Of a stretch of DNA of 6,300 bases, positions 1 through 5,091 are shown piece by piece. The stretch is taken from the NCBI GenBank assembly GCA_002451855.1, contig DKDS01000107.1, forward strand, positions 1-6,300. Direction: 5' to 3'. Each line of letters starts with the position of its first letter. Position 1 is the first letter of the stretch. The notes under the pieces were generated by a model that had not been told where the DNA came from, did no database searches, and saw nothing but the letters and a program-made list of their open reading frames with translations. This DNA comes from Ruminococcaceae bacterium UBA6842. Its GTDB lineage: Bacteria > Bacillota > Clostridia > Oscillospirales > Acutalibacteraceae. The position numbers and the translations under genes are program-made.

Positions 1-173
1 ATTTTACTGCGGTATTCATCTGATAGGTTTTGGTCGGCGTTGCTCAAATACTGACCGTTGTATTTTATCCGGCAGAGGGGGATGCCGTCCGAGGATACCT
101 CCAGCCATCCGCTGCTATCTATCTTGGTGTCGTACCGAGCCCTGAGCCGTTTGGCTAATTCTTTCTGTAGCAT
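1..173 (-). CDS. Unrecognised protein, N-terminal part (runs off left edge)
   Basis: Read leftward from an ATG at 173-171, the frame stays open to the window edge and gives about 57 residues beginning MLQKELAKRLRARYD. A strong ribosome site (AAAAGGAG, 190-183) lies 9 bases upstream of the ATG, which supports both the start and the reality of the gene. The visible part has a basic, probably helical start (KELAKRLRARY) and then a GWLEVSSDGIPLCRIKYNG stretch that looks like a small beta-rich fold. There is no signal peptide or membrane segment. I do not recognise the family. Its style and its place just beyond a tRNA-like fragment would fit a cargo protein of an integrated element, but that is inference. 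A terminator-like hairpin (208-236) sits in its leader, so expression may depend on readthrough. The C-terminus is outside the window. Confidence 0.62.
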   Translation of the reverse strand, partial: MLQKELAKRLRARYDTKIDSSGWLEVSSDGIPLCRIKYNGQYLSNADQNLSDEYRSK

Positions 174-201
174 ATCTGTTTTCTCCTTTTTTGAGGGTAA
201 T

Positions 202-236
202 AAAAAGGGCAGATAGATTTTTGATTTCTATCTGCC
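202..236 (-). terminator. Hairpin plus T-run in the leader of the left-edge gene (terminator or attenuator)
   Basis: A perfect 10-bp stem (208-217 with 227-236, GGCAGATAGA) closes a 9-base loop. In minus-strand sense it is followed by C and then five T (206-202), the form of an intrinsic terminator. It ends only 28 bases before the ATG at 173, leaving room for the ribosome site but hardly for a separate promoter. It therefore either blocks transcripts arriving from the right or acts as an attenuator for the left-edge gene. On the plus strand no T-run follows, so it is probably one-directional. Confidence 0.6.
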
Positions 237-258
237 TGTGTACTTGGTATTCAGTTTT

Positions 259-280
259 CGGGAGTTCGAGTCCTGCCACA
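259..280 (+). other. tRNA T-arm-like fragment, possible attachment-site scar
   Basis: Plus-strand bases 265-276 read GTTCGAGTCCTG, the form of a tRNA T-loop (GTTCGAGTC) with the 3' half of its stem (CCTGC), then CAC. The upstream half of the stem (CGGGA) does not pair properly with CCTGC, and no D-arm or anticodon arm precedes it, so this is not a working tRNA. A lone tRNA 3'-type segment at the edge of foreign-looking DNA is what integration into a tRNA gene leaves at the far end of an element. No CCA or good acceptor half follows, so chance resemblance remains quite possible. Confidence 0.3.
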
Positions 281-286
281 AAGGGA

Positions 287-335
287 AAACGGCGATTTTA
301 CATCTGTGTTTCTGCACAGAGAAAAATCGCCGTTT
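287..335. repeat. Two-tier hairpin (13-bp outer stem, 6-bp inner stem)
   Basis: Bases 287-299 pair perfectly with 323-335 (AAACGGCGATTTT, 13 bp). Inside, 303-308 pairs with 315-320 (TCTGTG/CACAGA) around a 6-base loop. No T-run follows on the plus strand. On the minus strand the hairpin is followed only by the moderately T-rich TTCCCTTTG, so it is at best a weak terminator there. No function is assigned. It lies directly between the T-arm-like fragment and the tRNA-Ser terminator. Confidence 0.6.
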
Positions 336-342
336 GGGTAGC

Positions 343-371
343 AAAAAAGCCCGATAAAATCGGGCTTTTTC
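343..371 (-). terminator. Intrinsic terminator of tRNA-Ser (symmetrical)
   Basis: A 12-bp stem (344-355 with 359-370, AAAAAGCCCGAT/ATCGGGCTTTTT) closes a 3-base AAA loop. The A-tract and T-tract at its base give a U-run in either direction, six U in minus-strand sense. It begins about 31 bases past the CCA end of tRNA-Ser, so it is the natural end of that transcript, and its symmetry would also stop plus-strand transcription. Confidence 0.85.
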
Positions 372-397
372 GTGGGAGACATCTATTTTGTCTCCAC
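372..397 (-). repeat. Small hairpin in the tRNA-Ser 3' trailer
   Basis: GGAGAC (375-380) pairs with GTCTCC (390-395) around a 9-base loop. Two more pairs form at the base (372-373 with 396-397) past a bulged base at 374. In the tRNA precursor it starts 4 bases after the encoded CCA and precedes the terminator hairpin. It could influence 3' processing, but nothing in the sequence proves this. Confidence 0.45.
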
Positions 398-401
398 AGT
401 A

Positions 402-493
402 TGGCGGAGATGGAGAGATTCGAACTCTCGAACTCGTTTCCGAGTTACACGATTTCCAATCGTGCGCCCTCGACCGGACTAGGCGACATCTCC
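402..493 (-). tRNA. tRNA-Ser (anticodon GGA), with encoded CCA
   Basis: The minus strand folds into a complete class II tRNA. The acceptor stem is GGAGATG (493-487) with CATCTCC (412-406), the discriminator base is G (405), and the encoded CCA is 404-402. The anticodon stem CACGA/TCGTG holds the loop TTGGAAA, with anticodon GGA at 457-455, reading UCC and UCU serine codons. The long variable arm (AACTCG, GAAA, CGAGTT) and G discriminator are serine identity features. The T-arm is GAGAG, TTCGAAT, CTCTC. The D-loop keeps the GG pair. It has its own promoter (532-560) and terminator (343-371) and appears to be transcribed alone. Open frames read across it on either strand are antisense artefacts. 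Confidence 0.97.
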
Positions 494-509
494 ATACGGT
501 CGAATTAAC

Positions 510-526
510 GGTGCCGAAACAGCACC
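510..526 (-). other. 5'-end hairpin of the tRNA-Ser precursor
   Basis: GGTGC (510-514) pairs with GCACC (522-526) around a 7-base loop. Counting from the -10 box at 532-537, transcription should start near 525-526, so the precursor would begin at or next to this hairpin. A linker of about 16 bases then leads to the mature tRNA 5' end. It is probably part of the leader removed by RNase P. Confidence 0.4.
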
Positions 527-531
527 TATAC

Positions 532-560
532 ATTATAACGGCAAACGTAAAAAAAATCAA
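532..560 (-). promoter_or_regulatory. Sigma-A promoter of tRNA-Ser
   Basis: In minus-strand sense, TTGATT (560-555) and a perfect TATAAT (537-532) are separated by exactly 17 bases. The predicted start is near 525, about 32 bases before the mature tRNA. The DNA behind the -35 box (561-592) is very A/T-rich and includes the palindrome AAAATTAATTTT (581-592), which could act as an UP element, as is common at stable RNA promoters. Confidence 0.85.
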
Positions 561-701
561 GACTTATTTGAATAAACGGCAAAATTAATTTTCCCATATT
601 AAAATAACTCCTTAAAGACAGCTGATTTATTCCGTAATGTACTTATTTTTCCCCGATACGCATATATTTTTACTAAGACAAAGAATGTGGGAGTTTTATA
701 T
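561..701. other. Intergenic region upstream of the membrane protein/M50 protease unit
   Basis: No RNA gene or good sigma-A promoter was found for the rightward gene at 702. The best candidate is CATATATT (661-668), which resembles the sigma-E -10 consensus CATACAnT (7 of 8 positions if the seventh is taken as free). No convincing matching -35 element lies at the right distance. A sigma-E link would fit a SpoIVFB-like product but is not established here. The AAAATTAATTTT palindrome (581-592) belongs more naturally to the tRNA promoter on the other strand. Confidence 0.4.
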
Positions 702-929
702 ATGGAAGAAATTGAAAAGCTGACAGGGAGCGTTCAGGGCAGAGCGGCGGCAATAATTACGGTTCAGGCGGTGACGGTATTGCTTATACTTTTATCCGTG
801 CTTACAATGAAGTATTTTTTCCCCGAATATTACGGCGAGGTGCGTAAGTGGTACGAAACGGAATTTTGCTCGGAAACAAGCGCGGACGAGGTTTTAAAAG
901 CCGCGGGCGGTGATACGGATGAAGTTTAG
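702..929 (+). CDS. Small single-pass membrane protein, possible truncated SpoIVFA-like partner
   Basis: A 75-aa protein. ATG 702 is preferred over GTG 687 because GGGAG (689-693) lies 8 bases before it and overlaps the GTG region. A short N-terminus (MEEIEKLTGSVQGR) is followed by one hydrophobic segment at about residues 15-37. A short acidic tail then contains YYGEVRKWYETEF and ends DTDEV. Its 3' end overlaps the next gene, an M50 protease, by 11 bases, so the two are probably translationally coupled. In Bacilli and Clostridia the gene before spoIVFB often encodes SpoIVFA, a membrane anchor with an outer LytM/M23 domain that holds and inhibits the protease. By position and topology this protein could be such an anchor reduced to its membrane part, since no LytM domain is present. 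That link is inference, and the sequence alone does not name a family. Confidence 0.75.
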   Translation: MEEIEKLTGSVQGRAAAIITVQAVTVLLILLSVLTMKYFFPEYYGEVRKWYETEFCSETSADEVLKAAGGDTDEV

Positions 930-1509
930 ACTGTTGGGAACCGAATTTTATGTGTCTTTTCTGTTTGCGGCTGTAATAACCGCAATGATTGCCTTTGACC
1001 GCACCGGATATATACTTCCTCTGCTTTTTGCGATAGTAATGCACGAACTGGGGCATTTAACGGTTATGTGGCTTCTTGACTGCGCTCCCAAAAGAGTAAG
1101 GCTTGTGCCTGCGTCCGTGGAAATAACCGCAAAATTCACGGCGTCGGACAAAAACGAGATTGCGGTCGCCCTATGCGGACCCGCGGTAAATATAATTTTG
1201 TTTCTTACCTTCGGCTTTAACTACCTTGCCTTTCACAGCGAGCTTTCGCTTGTGTGCTGTCTTGTAAATCTGCTTATCGGGGCATTTAACCTGCTGCCGG
1301 TAATAGGACTTGACGGCGGTACGGTGCTGTTTGCGCTGTTAAGTCGCAGGACGCCGCAAAAGGCGTGTCTTATTATGCGTATTATAAATATTTCGCTGGC
1401 GGCAGTGCTTATAGTAACCGCGGTTTGCCTTTGGTTTAAGGGTAAATTCAATATATCCCTTTTTATAATCGGACTTTATTTGATAATCACAAGCGCCGTA
1501 AAGCTTTAG
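919..1509 (+). CDS. M50 family site-2-type intramembrane metalloprotease, SpoIVFB-like, without CBS domain
   Basis: A 196-aa polytopic membrane protein with the M50 hallmarks. HELGH is at residues 42-46 (zinc ligands His42 and His46, catalytic Glu43). GPAVN is at 87-91. NLLPVIGLDGG is at 124-134, with Asp132 as the third zinc ligand. Hydrophobic segments lie near 11-26, 31-53, 80-104, 108-130, 153-172 and 179-194. Site-2 proteases cut transmembrane substrates; in B. subtilis SpoIVFB processes pro-sigma-K in the mother cell. B. subtilis SpoIVFB is about 288 aa with a C-terminal CBS domain, whereas this protein stops after the membrane domain. ATG 919 is chosen over GTG 910, with GGCGG (906-910) as a modest ribosome site inside the upstream gene. 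The stop overlaps that of the convergent transporter gene by 4 bases. SpoIVFB orthology is likely but unproven; another M50 subtype is possible. Confidence 0.9.
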   Translation: MKFRLLGTEFYVSFLFAAVITAMIAFDRTGYILPLLFAIVMHELGHLTVMWLLDCAPKRVRLVPASVEITAKFTASDKNEIAVALCGPAVNIILFLTFGFNYLAFHSELSLVCCLVNLLIGAFNLLPVIGLDGGTVLFALLSRRTPQKACLIMRIINISLAAVLIVTAVCLWFKGKFNISLFIIGLYLIITSAVKL

Positions 1510-1535
1510 GCTGAGAACTGGCTGTTGTAAAGCTT
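1501..1535. repeat. Inverted repeat at the convergent gene ends
   Basis: AAGCTTTA (1501-1508) is repeated inverted as TAAAGCTT (1528-1535) with a 19-base spacer. It spans the stop codons of the M50 gene and the second exporter gene. It could form an 8-bp hairpin in transcripts from either strand, but there is no T-run, so it is not a standard terminator. The left arm lies within the self-complementary TAAAGCTTTA (1499-1508). Confidence 0.4.
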
Positions 1536-3236
1536 GGCGTAAAATCCGTTCAGCCTTAACAGCTCCTCGTGCGTGCCGTGTTCCGCAACCCTGCCGTCCT
1601 TCATTACAAGGATACAGTCTGCGTCCCTTACGGTTGAAAGACGGTGCGCCACAACGAAGGAGGTTCTGTTTTCCATGAGTTTTGTAAAGGCCTCCTGAAC
1701 CCGTATTTCGGTAAGCGTATCTATTGATGAGGTGGCTTCGTCAAGAATAAGCATCGGCGGCTTTAACAGCATAACTCTCGCAATGCATAAAAGCTGGCGT
1801 TCGCCTTCGGAAAGCCCGTCGCCGTCGCCTATTACGGTGTCGTATCCGTTTTTAAGCCTTTTAATAAATCCGTGCGCACGGGCGGCCTTTGCCGCCTCAA
1901 TTATTTCTTCGTCGGAAGCGTCCGCTTTGCCGAACGCAATGTTTTCCTTTACGGTTGCGTTCTTTATCCAAGTGTCCTGAAGCACCATACCGAAATGCGT
2001 GCGCAGGCTTTCTCTTGTAATGTCATTTATATTTATTCCGTCAACCGTTATACTGCCGGCGTCAACATCATAAAACCTCAGCAAAAGATTGATAAGTGTG
2101 GTTTTTCCGCAGCCGGTGGGTCCTACAACCGCTATTTTTTTGCCGGCATCGGTATGGAAATTGAAATCCTTAATAAGCTGTTTGCTTTTATCGTATGAGA
2201 AAGCTACACCGTTAAAGCTTACACTGCCGTTCGGGTTTGTAAGCTCATCCTTACCGTCGTCCGAGCTTTCCGGCTCTGTGTCGATAAGCTCGAAAAGCCT
2301 TGCGGCACAGGCGAGAGCGTTCTGAAGCTCGGTTACAACGCCGGAGATTTCGTTAAACGGCTTTGTATATTGATTGGAATACGCGAGAAAGCTTACAAAG
2401 CCGCCCACGGTTATATTTCCGGCTACGGCAAACAGCGCGCCTATAAGTCCCACCGCGGCATATATAAGATTATTTATAAACCTTGTTGTCGGGTTTGTAA
2501 GCGAAGAAAAGAATACGGATCTGAGCGAACAGCGGCGAAGCTGCTCGTTTATCTCGCCGAACCGTTCCGAGGCATTTTCCCCGTAGGAAAATGCCTGAAC
2601 GGTTTTTTGATTTTGTATCATTTCGTTTATATAAGCGGTTTGCTTGCCTCTTATTTCAGACTGCTCTTTAAACATAGAATAGGTTTTCTGTGCTATAAAC
2701 TTTGCGGTAAACAGTGAAATAGGAGTGAGAACTACCACAACAAGCGCTATAACGGGTGAGATTGTAAGCATAAATATAAGCGTTACCAATATCGTTACAA
2801 CGCCGGTGAAAAGCTGTGAAAAGCCTAATATCAGACCGTCCGAAAACTGGTCGGCGTCGGCTGTTATGCGGCTTACAATATCGCCGTAGGGGTGTGCGTC
2901 TATATACGATACGGGCAGTCTTTGTATGTGGTTAAACGCCTTTGCGCGGATGTACTTGACCGTGTTGTAAGCTATGCGGTTGTTTATAACGCTCATAAGC
3001 CATTGCAGAAGTCCGCCGACCGCGGCGCATATTAAAATGTAGAAAAGAGCGGATTTAACGCCCACGAAATCAACTGCGCCCTTTGCCGATATGCAATCTA
3101 TCGCTTTGCCTGCCAAAACAGGAATGTAAAGCGACAAAATAACGCTTGCCACCGAAAAAACAAGGGATACCGCAATAAGAAAACGGGAGCGGCCTATATC
3201 CTTTATTACCCGTTTCATAACAGATACGTTTTTCAT
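1506..3236 (-). CDS. Heterodimeric ABC exporter, half-transporter with catalytic Glu (partner of the upstream gene)
   Basis: A 576-aa type IV (ABC-B-type) exporter half: a six-helix membrane domain (about residues 18-305) followed by one nucleotide-binding domain (338-576). Motifs are A-loop Tyr348, Walker A GPTGCGKTT (372-380), Q-loop Gln420, Walker B MLILDE (495-500) with catalytic Glu500, and switch His531 in VVAHRLSTV. The signature is LSEGE (475-479) instead of LSGGQ. This is the TM288-like side of heterodimers such as TM287/288, where the normal ATP site pairs this Walker A/B with the partner's intact signature. ATG 3236 is preferred over an upstream TTG (3257): it follows the preceding gene's stop by one base (TAGTATG), and GAGG lies a suitable distance upstream. 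Substrate cannot be read from sequence; drugs, lipids or peptides are all possible. Family assignment is firm, physiological role is not. Confidence 0.96.
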   Translation of the reverse strand: MKNVSVMKRVIKDIGRSRFLIAVSLVFSVASVILSLYIPVLAGKAIDCISAKGAVDFVGVKSALFYILICAAVGGLLQWLMSVINNRIAYNTVKYIRAKAFNHIQRLPVSYIDAHPYGDIVSRITADADQFSDGLILGFSQLFTGVVTILVTLIFMLTISPVIALVVVVLTPISLFTAKFIAQKTYSMFKEQSEIRGKQTAYINEMIQNQKTVQAFSYGENASERFGEINEQLRRCSLRSVFFSSLTNPTTRFINNLIYAAVGLIGALFAVAGNITVGGFVSFLAYSNQYTKPFNEISGVVTELQNALACAARLFELIDTEPESSDDGKDELTNPNGSVSFNGVAFSYDKSKQLIKDFNFHTDAGKKIAVVGPTGCGKTTLINLLLRFYDVDAGSITVDGININDITRESLRTHFGMVLQDTWIKNATVKENIAFGKADASDEEIIEAAKAARAHGFIKRLKNGYDTVIGDGDGLSEGERQLLCIARVMLLKPPMLILDEATSSIDTLTEIRVQEAFTKLMENRTSFVVAHRLSTVRDADCILVMKDGRVAEHGTHEELLRLNGFYAKLYNSQFSA

Positions 3237-3237
3237 A

Positions 3238-4956
3238 CTATATCGCCTCGCTTTCAAGCTGTGAGCGGCAGATCTCCTTGTACGCCGTACAGTTGTTTAA
3301 CAGCTCGGCGTCGGTTCCCGTGCCTGCTATTTCGCCGTCCTCAAGCACCACTATCATATCCGCGTTTTTAATAGCGGAGACACGCTGTGAGACCGTTATT
3401 ACGGTCGGTGAAAAATCGGTCTTTTTAAGTGCGGCGTTTAACGCGGCGCCGGTTGCGTAGTCAAGCGCGCTTGCCGCGTCGTCAAGTATCAGTATCTCAG
3501 GCTTTCTTACAAGCGCGCGGGCAATCGTCATTCGCTGGCGCTGACCGCCCGAAAGATTTTTACCGTCCTGCTCAAGCTTAAAATCAAGTCCGCCCGATTT
3601 TTCCTCGATCATTTTTTTGGCTTGCGCCGTGTCAAGGGCTTGCCAGACTTCTTCATCCGAGGCGTCGGATTTACCTATTAATATATTTTCTCTTACAGTG
3701 CCCTCAAACAGCGATTTTTTTTGCGAGACCGTGCCGATTTTGTTTCTGAGCGCCGTAATGTCATAATCCCTTACATCGGCGCCGTCTACTAATACCTCGC
3801 CCGAGGAAGCGTCGTAAAAACGGGGAATGAGATTTACAAGCGAGCTTTTTCCCGAACCCGTAGAACCGATAATTCCCACGGTTTGTCCCCGCTTAATTTT
3901 AAGATTTATACCGTGAAGCGCGCTTTCTCCTCCGTAGGATAGCGATACATCGCGGAATTCTATAACATAAGGATTGTTTTTATCCTCTGCGGCGCCTGTA
4001 CCCGAAACGGTTTTGGGTGCAATATCAAGCACAGCCTCAATGCGGTTGCCGCAGGCAATGGCTTTTGTAAGGCTTATTATAAGTCCCGCAAGCTTTATAA
4101 GCTCTATTAATATCTGAGACATATAATTGTAGAGTGCCACTATATCGCCGTTTGAAATTTTACCGCTGTCTACACGCAGGGCGCCTACATATATAAGCGC
4201 GACGATACCGAGGTTTATAAGCGCAAAGGTTGCGGGGTTCATAAATGAAGAAATTTTCCCGACCTTTATCTGCATATCGGTAAGCGCGTCATTTTTTTCT
4301 TTAAAATCCCGTATTTCCTCATCCTCCTTGCAAAAGGCTCTTATAACCCTTGTGCCGAGCAGATTTTCACGGGTTTTCCCGACAACTCCGTCAAGCCGCT
4401 GCTGAACCTTTTTGTAAAGCGGTATACAGGAAAGCATAATGGCGAATACAACCACGGTAAGCACAGGTACGGTAACGGCAAAAACGCCTGCGCTTGCAGG
4501 GTCCACCGAAAAAGCCATAGCCACCGCTCCGAACACGACAAACGGAGAGCGCAGAGCAAGCCTCAGCGTAAGGTTTGTGCCTGTCTGGAGCTGATTTATG
4601 TCACCCGTCATTCTTGTTATAAGGGTGGAGGCACCCATTTCGTCAAGCTGTGAAAAGGACAGCAGGCTTATATGGTCAAAAAGACTTTTTCTGACATCCG
4701 TAGCAAAGCCGACCGACGCTTTTGCGGCAAAATACTGCGCCATAAGCGTGCAGGCAAGCCCCAATACTCCGAATAAAACCATAAGTAAGCTCATTTTTAT
4801 GATATACGGCTTGTCCGAAAGACCGATGCCTCTGTCTATTATATTGGCGACCAAAAGCGGTATTGTAAGCTCAAACGCAACCTCAACAAGCTTAAACACC
4901 GGAGACAGTATACTTTCTTTCCTGTAATTCTTTAAAAATTTCAATAGCTTTAACAT
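3238..4956 (-). CDS. Heterodimeric ABC exporter, half-transporter with degenerate ATP site
   Basis: A 572-aa exporter half with six predicted membrane helices (about residues 15-300) and a C-terminal nucleotide-binding domain (331-572). Motifs are A-loop Tyr341, Walker A GSTGSGKSS (364-372), Q-loop Gln412 and an intact signature LSGGQ (468-472). Two catalytic positions are altered: Walker B reads ILILDDA, with Asp493 where the catalytic Glu should be, and the switch His is Gln524 (VSQRVSAI). This is the pattern of the TM287-like subunit, whose own site binds ATP but hydrolyses it poorly. With the next gene it should form one asymmetric exporter. It is the first gene of the operon. ATG 4956 has a strong AGGGAG 6 bases upstream. 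The alternative GTG at 4992 is excluded because it lies upstream of the promoter's expected start point. No linked regulator gene is visible. Confidence 0.96.
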   Translation of the reverse strand: MLKLLKFLKNYRKESILSPVFKLVEVAFELTIPLLVANIIDRGIGLSDKPYIIKMSLLMVLFGVLGLACTLMAQYFAAKASVGFATDVRKSLFDHISLLSFSQLDEMGASTLITRMTGDINQLQTGTNLTLRLALRSPFVVFGAVAMAFSVDPASAGVFAVTVPVLTVVVFAIMLSCIPLYKKVQQRLDGVVGKTRENLLGTRVIRAFCKEDEEIRDFKEKNDALTDMQIKVGKISSFMNPATFALINLGIVALIYVGALRVDSGKISNGDIVALYNYMSQILIELIKLAGLIISLTKAIACGNRIEAVLDIAPKTVSGTGAAEDKNNPYVIEFRDVSLSYGGESALHGINLKIKRGQTVGIIGSTGSGKSSLVNLIPRFYDASSGEVLVDGADVRDYDITALRNKIGTVSQKKSLFEGTVRENILIGKSDASDEEVWQALDTAQAKKMIEEKSGGLDFKLEQDGKNLSGGQRQRMTIARALVRKPEILILDDAASALDYATGAALNAALKKTDFSPTVITVSQRVSAIKNADMIVVLEDGEIAGTGTDAELLNNCTAYKEICRSQLESEAI

Positions 4957-4982
4957 AGCGCACTCCCTTTTTATTCCAGTAA

Positions 4983-5011
4983 ATAATAACACTAAAAAGG
5001 CGTTTTTTCAA
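4983..5011 (-). promoter_or_regulatory. Sigma-A promoter of the ABC exporter operon
   Basis: In minus-strand sense, TTGAAA (5011-5006) and TATTAT (4988-4983) are separated by 17 bases. The start point should be near 4976, giving a leader of about 20 bases that contains AGGGAG before ATG 4956. No clear operator palindrome overlaps it. Confidence 0.8.
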
Positions 5012-5028
5012 GAGGGGATAAAATACGA

Positions 5029-5057
5029 TTGCAAATTTTCCTTAATAGTATTATAAT
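5029..5057 (+). promoter_or_regulatory. Sigma-A promoter of lepA
   Basis: TTGCAA (5029-5034) and a perfect TATAAT (5052-5057) are separated by 17 bases. Transcription should start around 5064, about 28 bases before the TTG start. It is divergent from the exporter promoter, with 17 bases between the two -35 boxes. Confidence 0.85.
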
Positions 5058-5078
5058 ATAGGGGTTAAATAATGATTT

Positions 5079-5084
5079 AAGGAG
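5079..5084 (+). promoter_or_regulatory. Ribosome binding site fixing the TTG start of lepA
   Basis: A perfect AAGGAG lies 7 bases before TTG 5092. The only nearby upstream ATG (5072) meets a stop after two codons (ATG ATT TAA), so it cannot start lepA. The following TTG begins the conserved N-terminus. Confidence 0.9.
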
Positions 5085-5091
5085 AAAAAAA

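Noticed and set aside
250..290. A second, complete tRNA gene on the plus strand ending near 280
   Set aside because: Only a T-loop and 3' stem half are recognisable. There is no pairing 5' stem half, anticodon arm, D-arm, acceptor pairing or CCA. It is kept only as a possible scar.
191..588. Open reading frames of 66-110 aa on both strands across the tRNA-Ser region
   Set aside because: They read through the tRNA gene, its terminator and its promoter. Peptides such as MERFELSNS and GEIRTLE are typical translations of antisense tRNA, and no ribosome sites support them.
661..668. Sigma-E promoter (CATATATT) for the M50 unit
   Set aside because: The -10 resemblance is fair, but no -35 element with ATA at the right spacing was found, so it is not called as a promoter.
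1506..4956. Open frames on the plus strand inside the two ABC genes (for example 1872-2198 and 4598-4927)
   Set aside because: They are antisense to strongly conserved ABC motifs, resemble no family I recognise, and I saw no supporting ribosome sites.
4957..4992. GTG start at 4992 adding 12 residues to the first ABC protein
   Set aside because: It lies in the promoter spacer upstream of the predicted transcription start; ATG 4956 has the good ribosome site.
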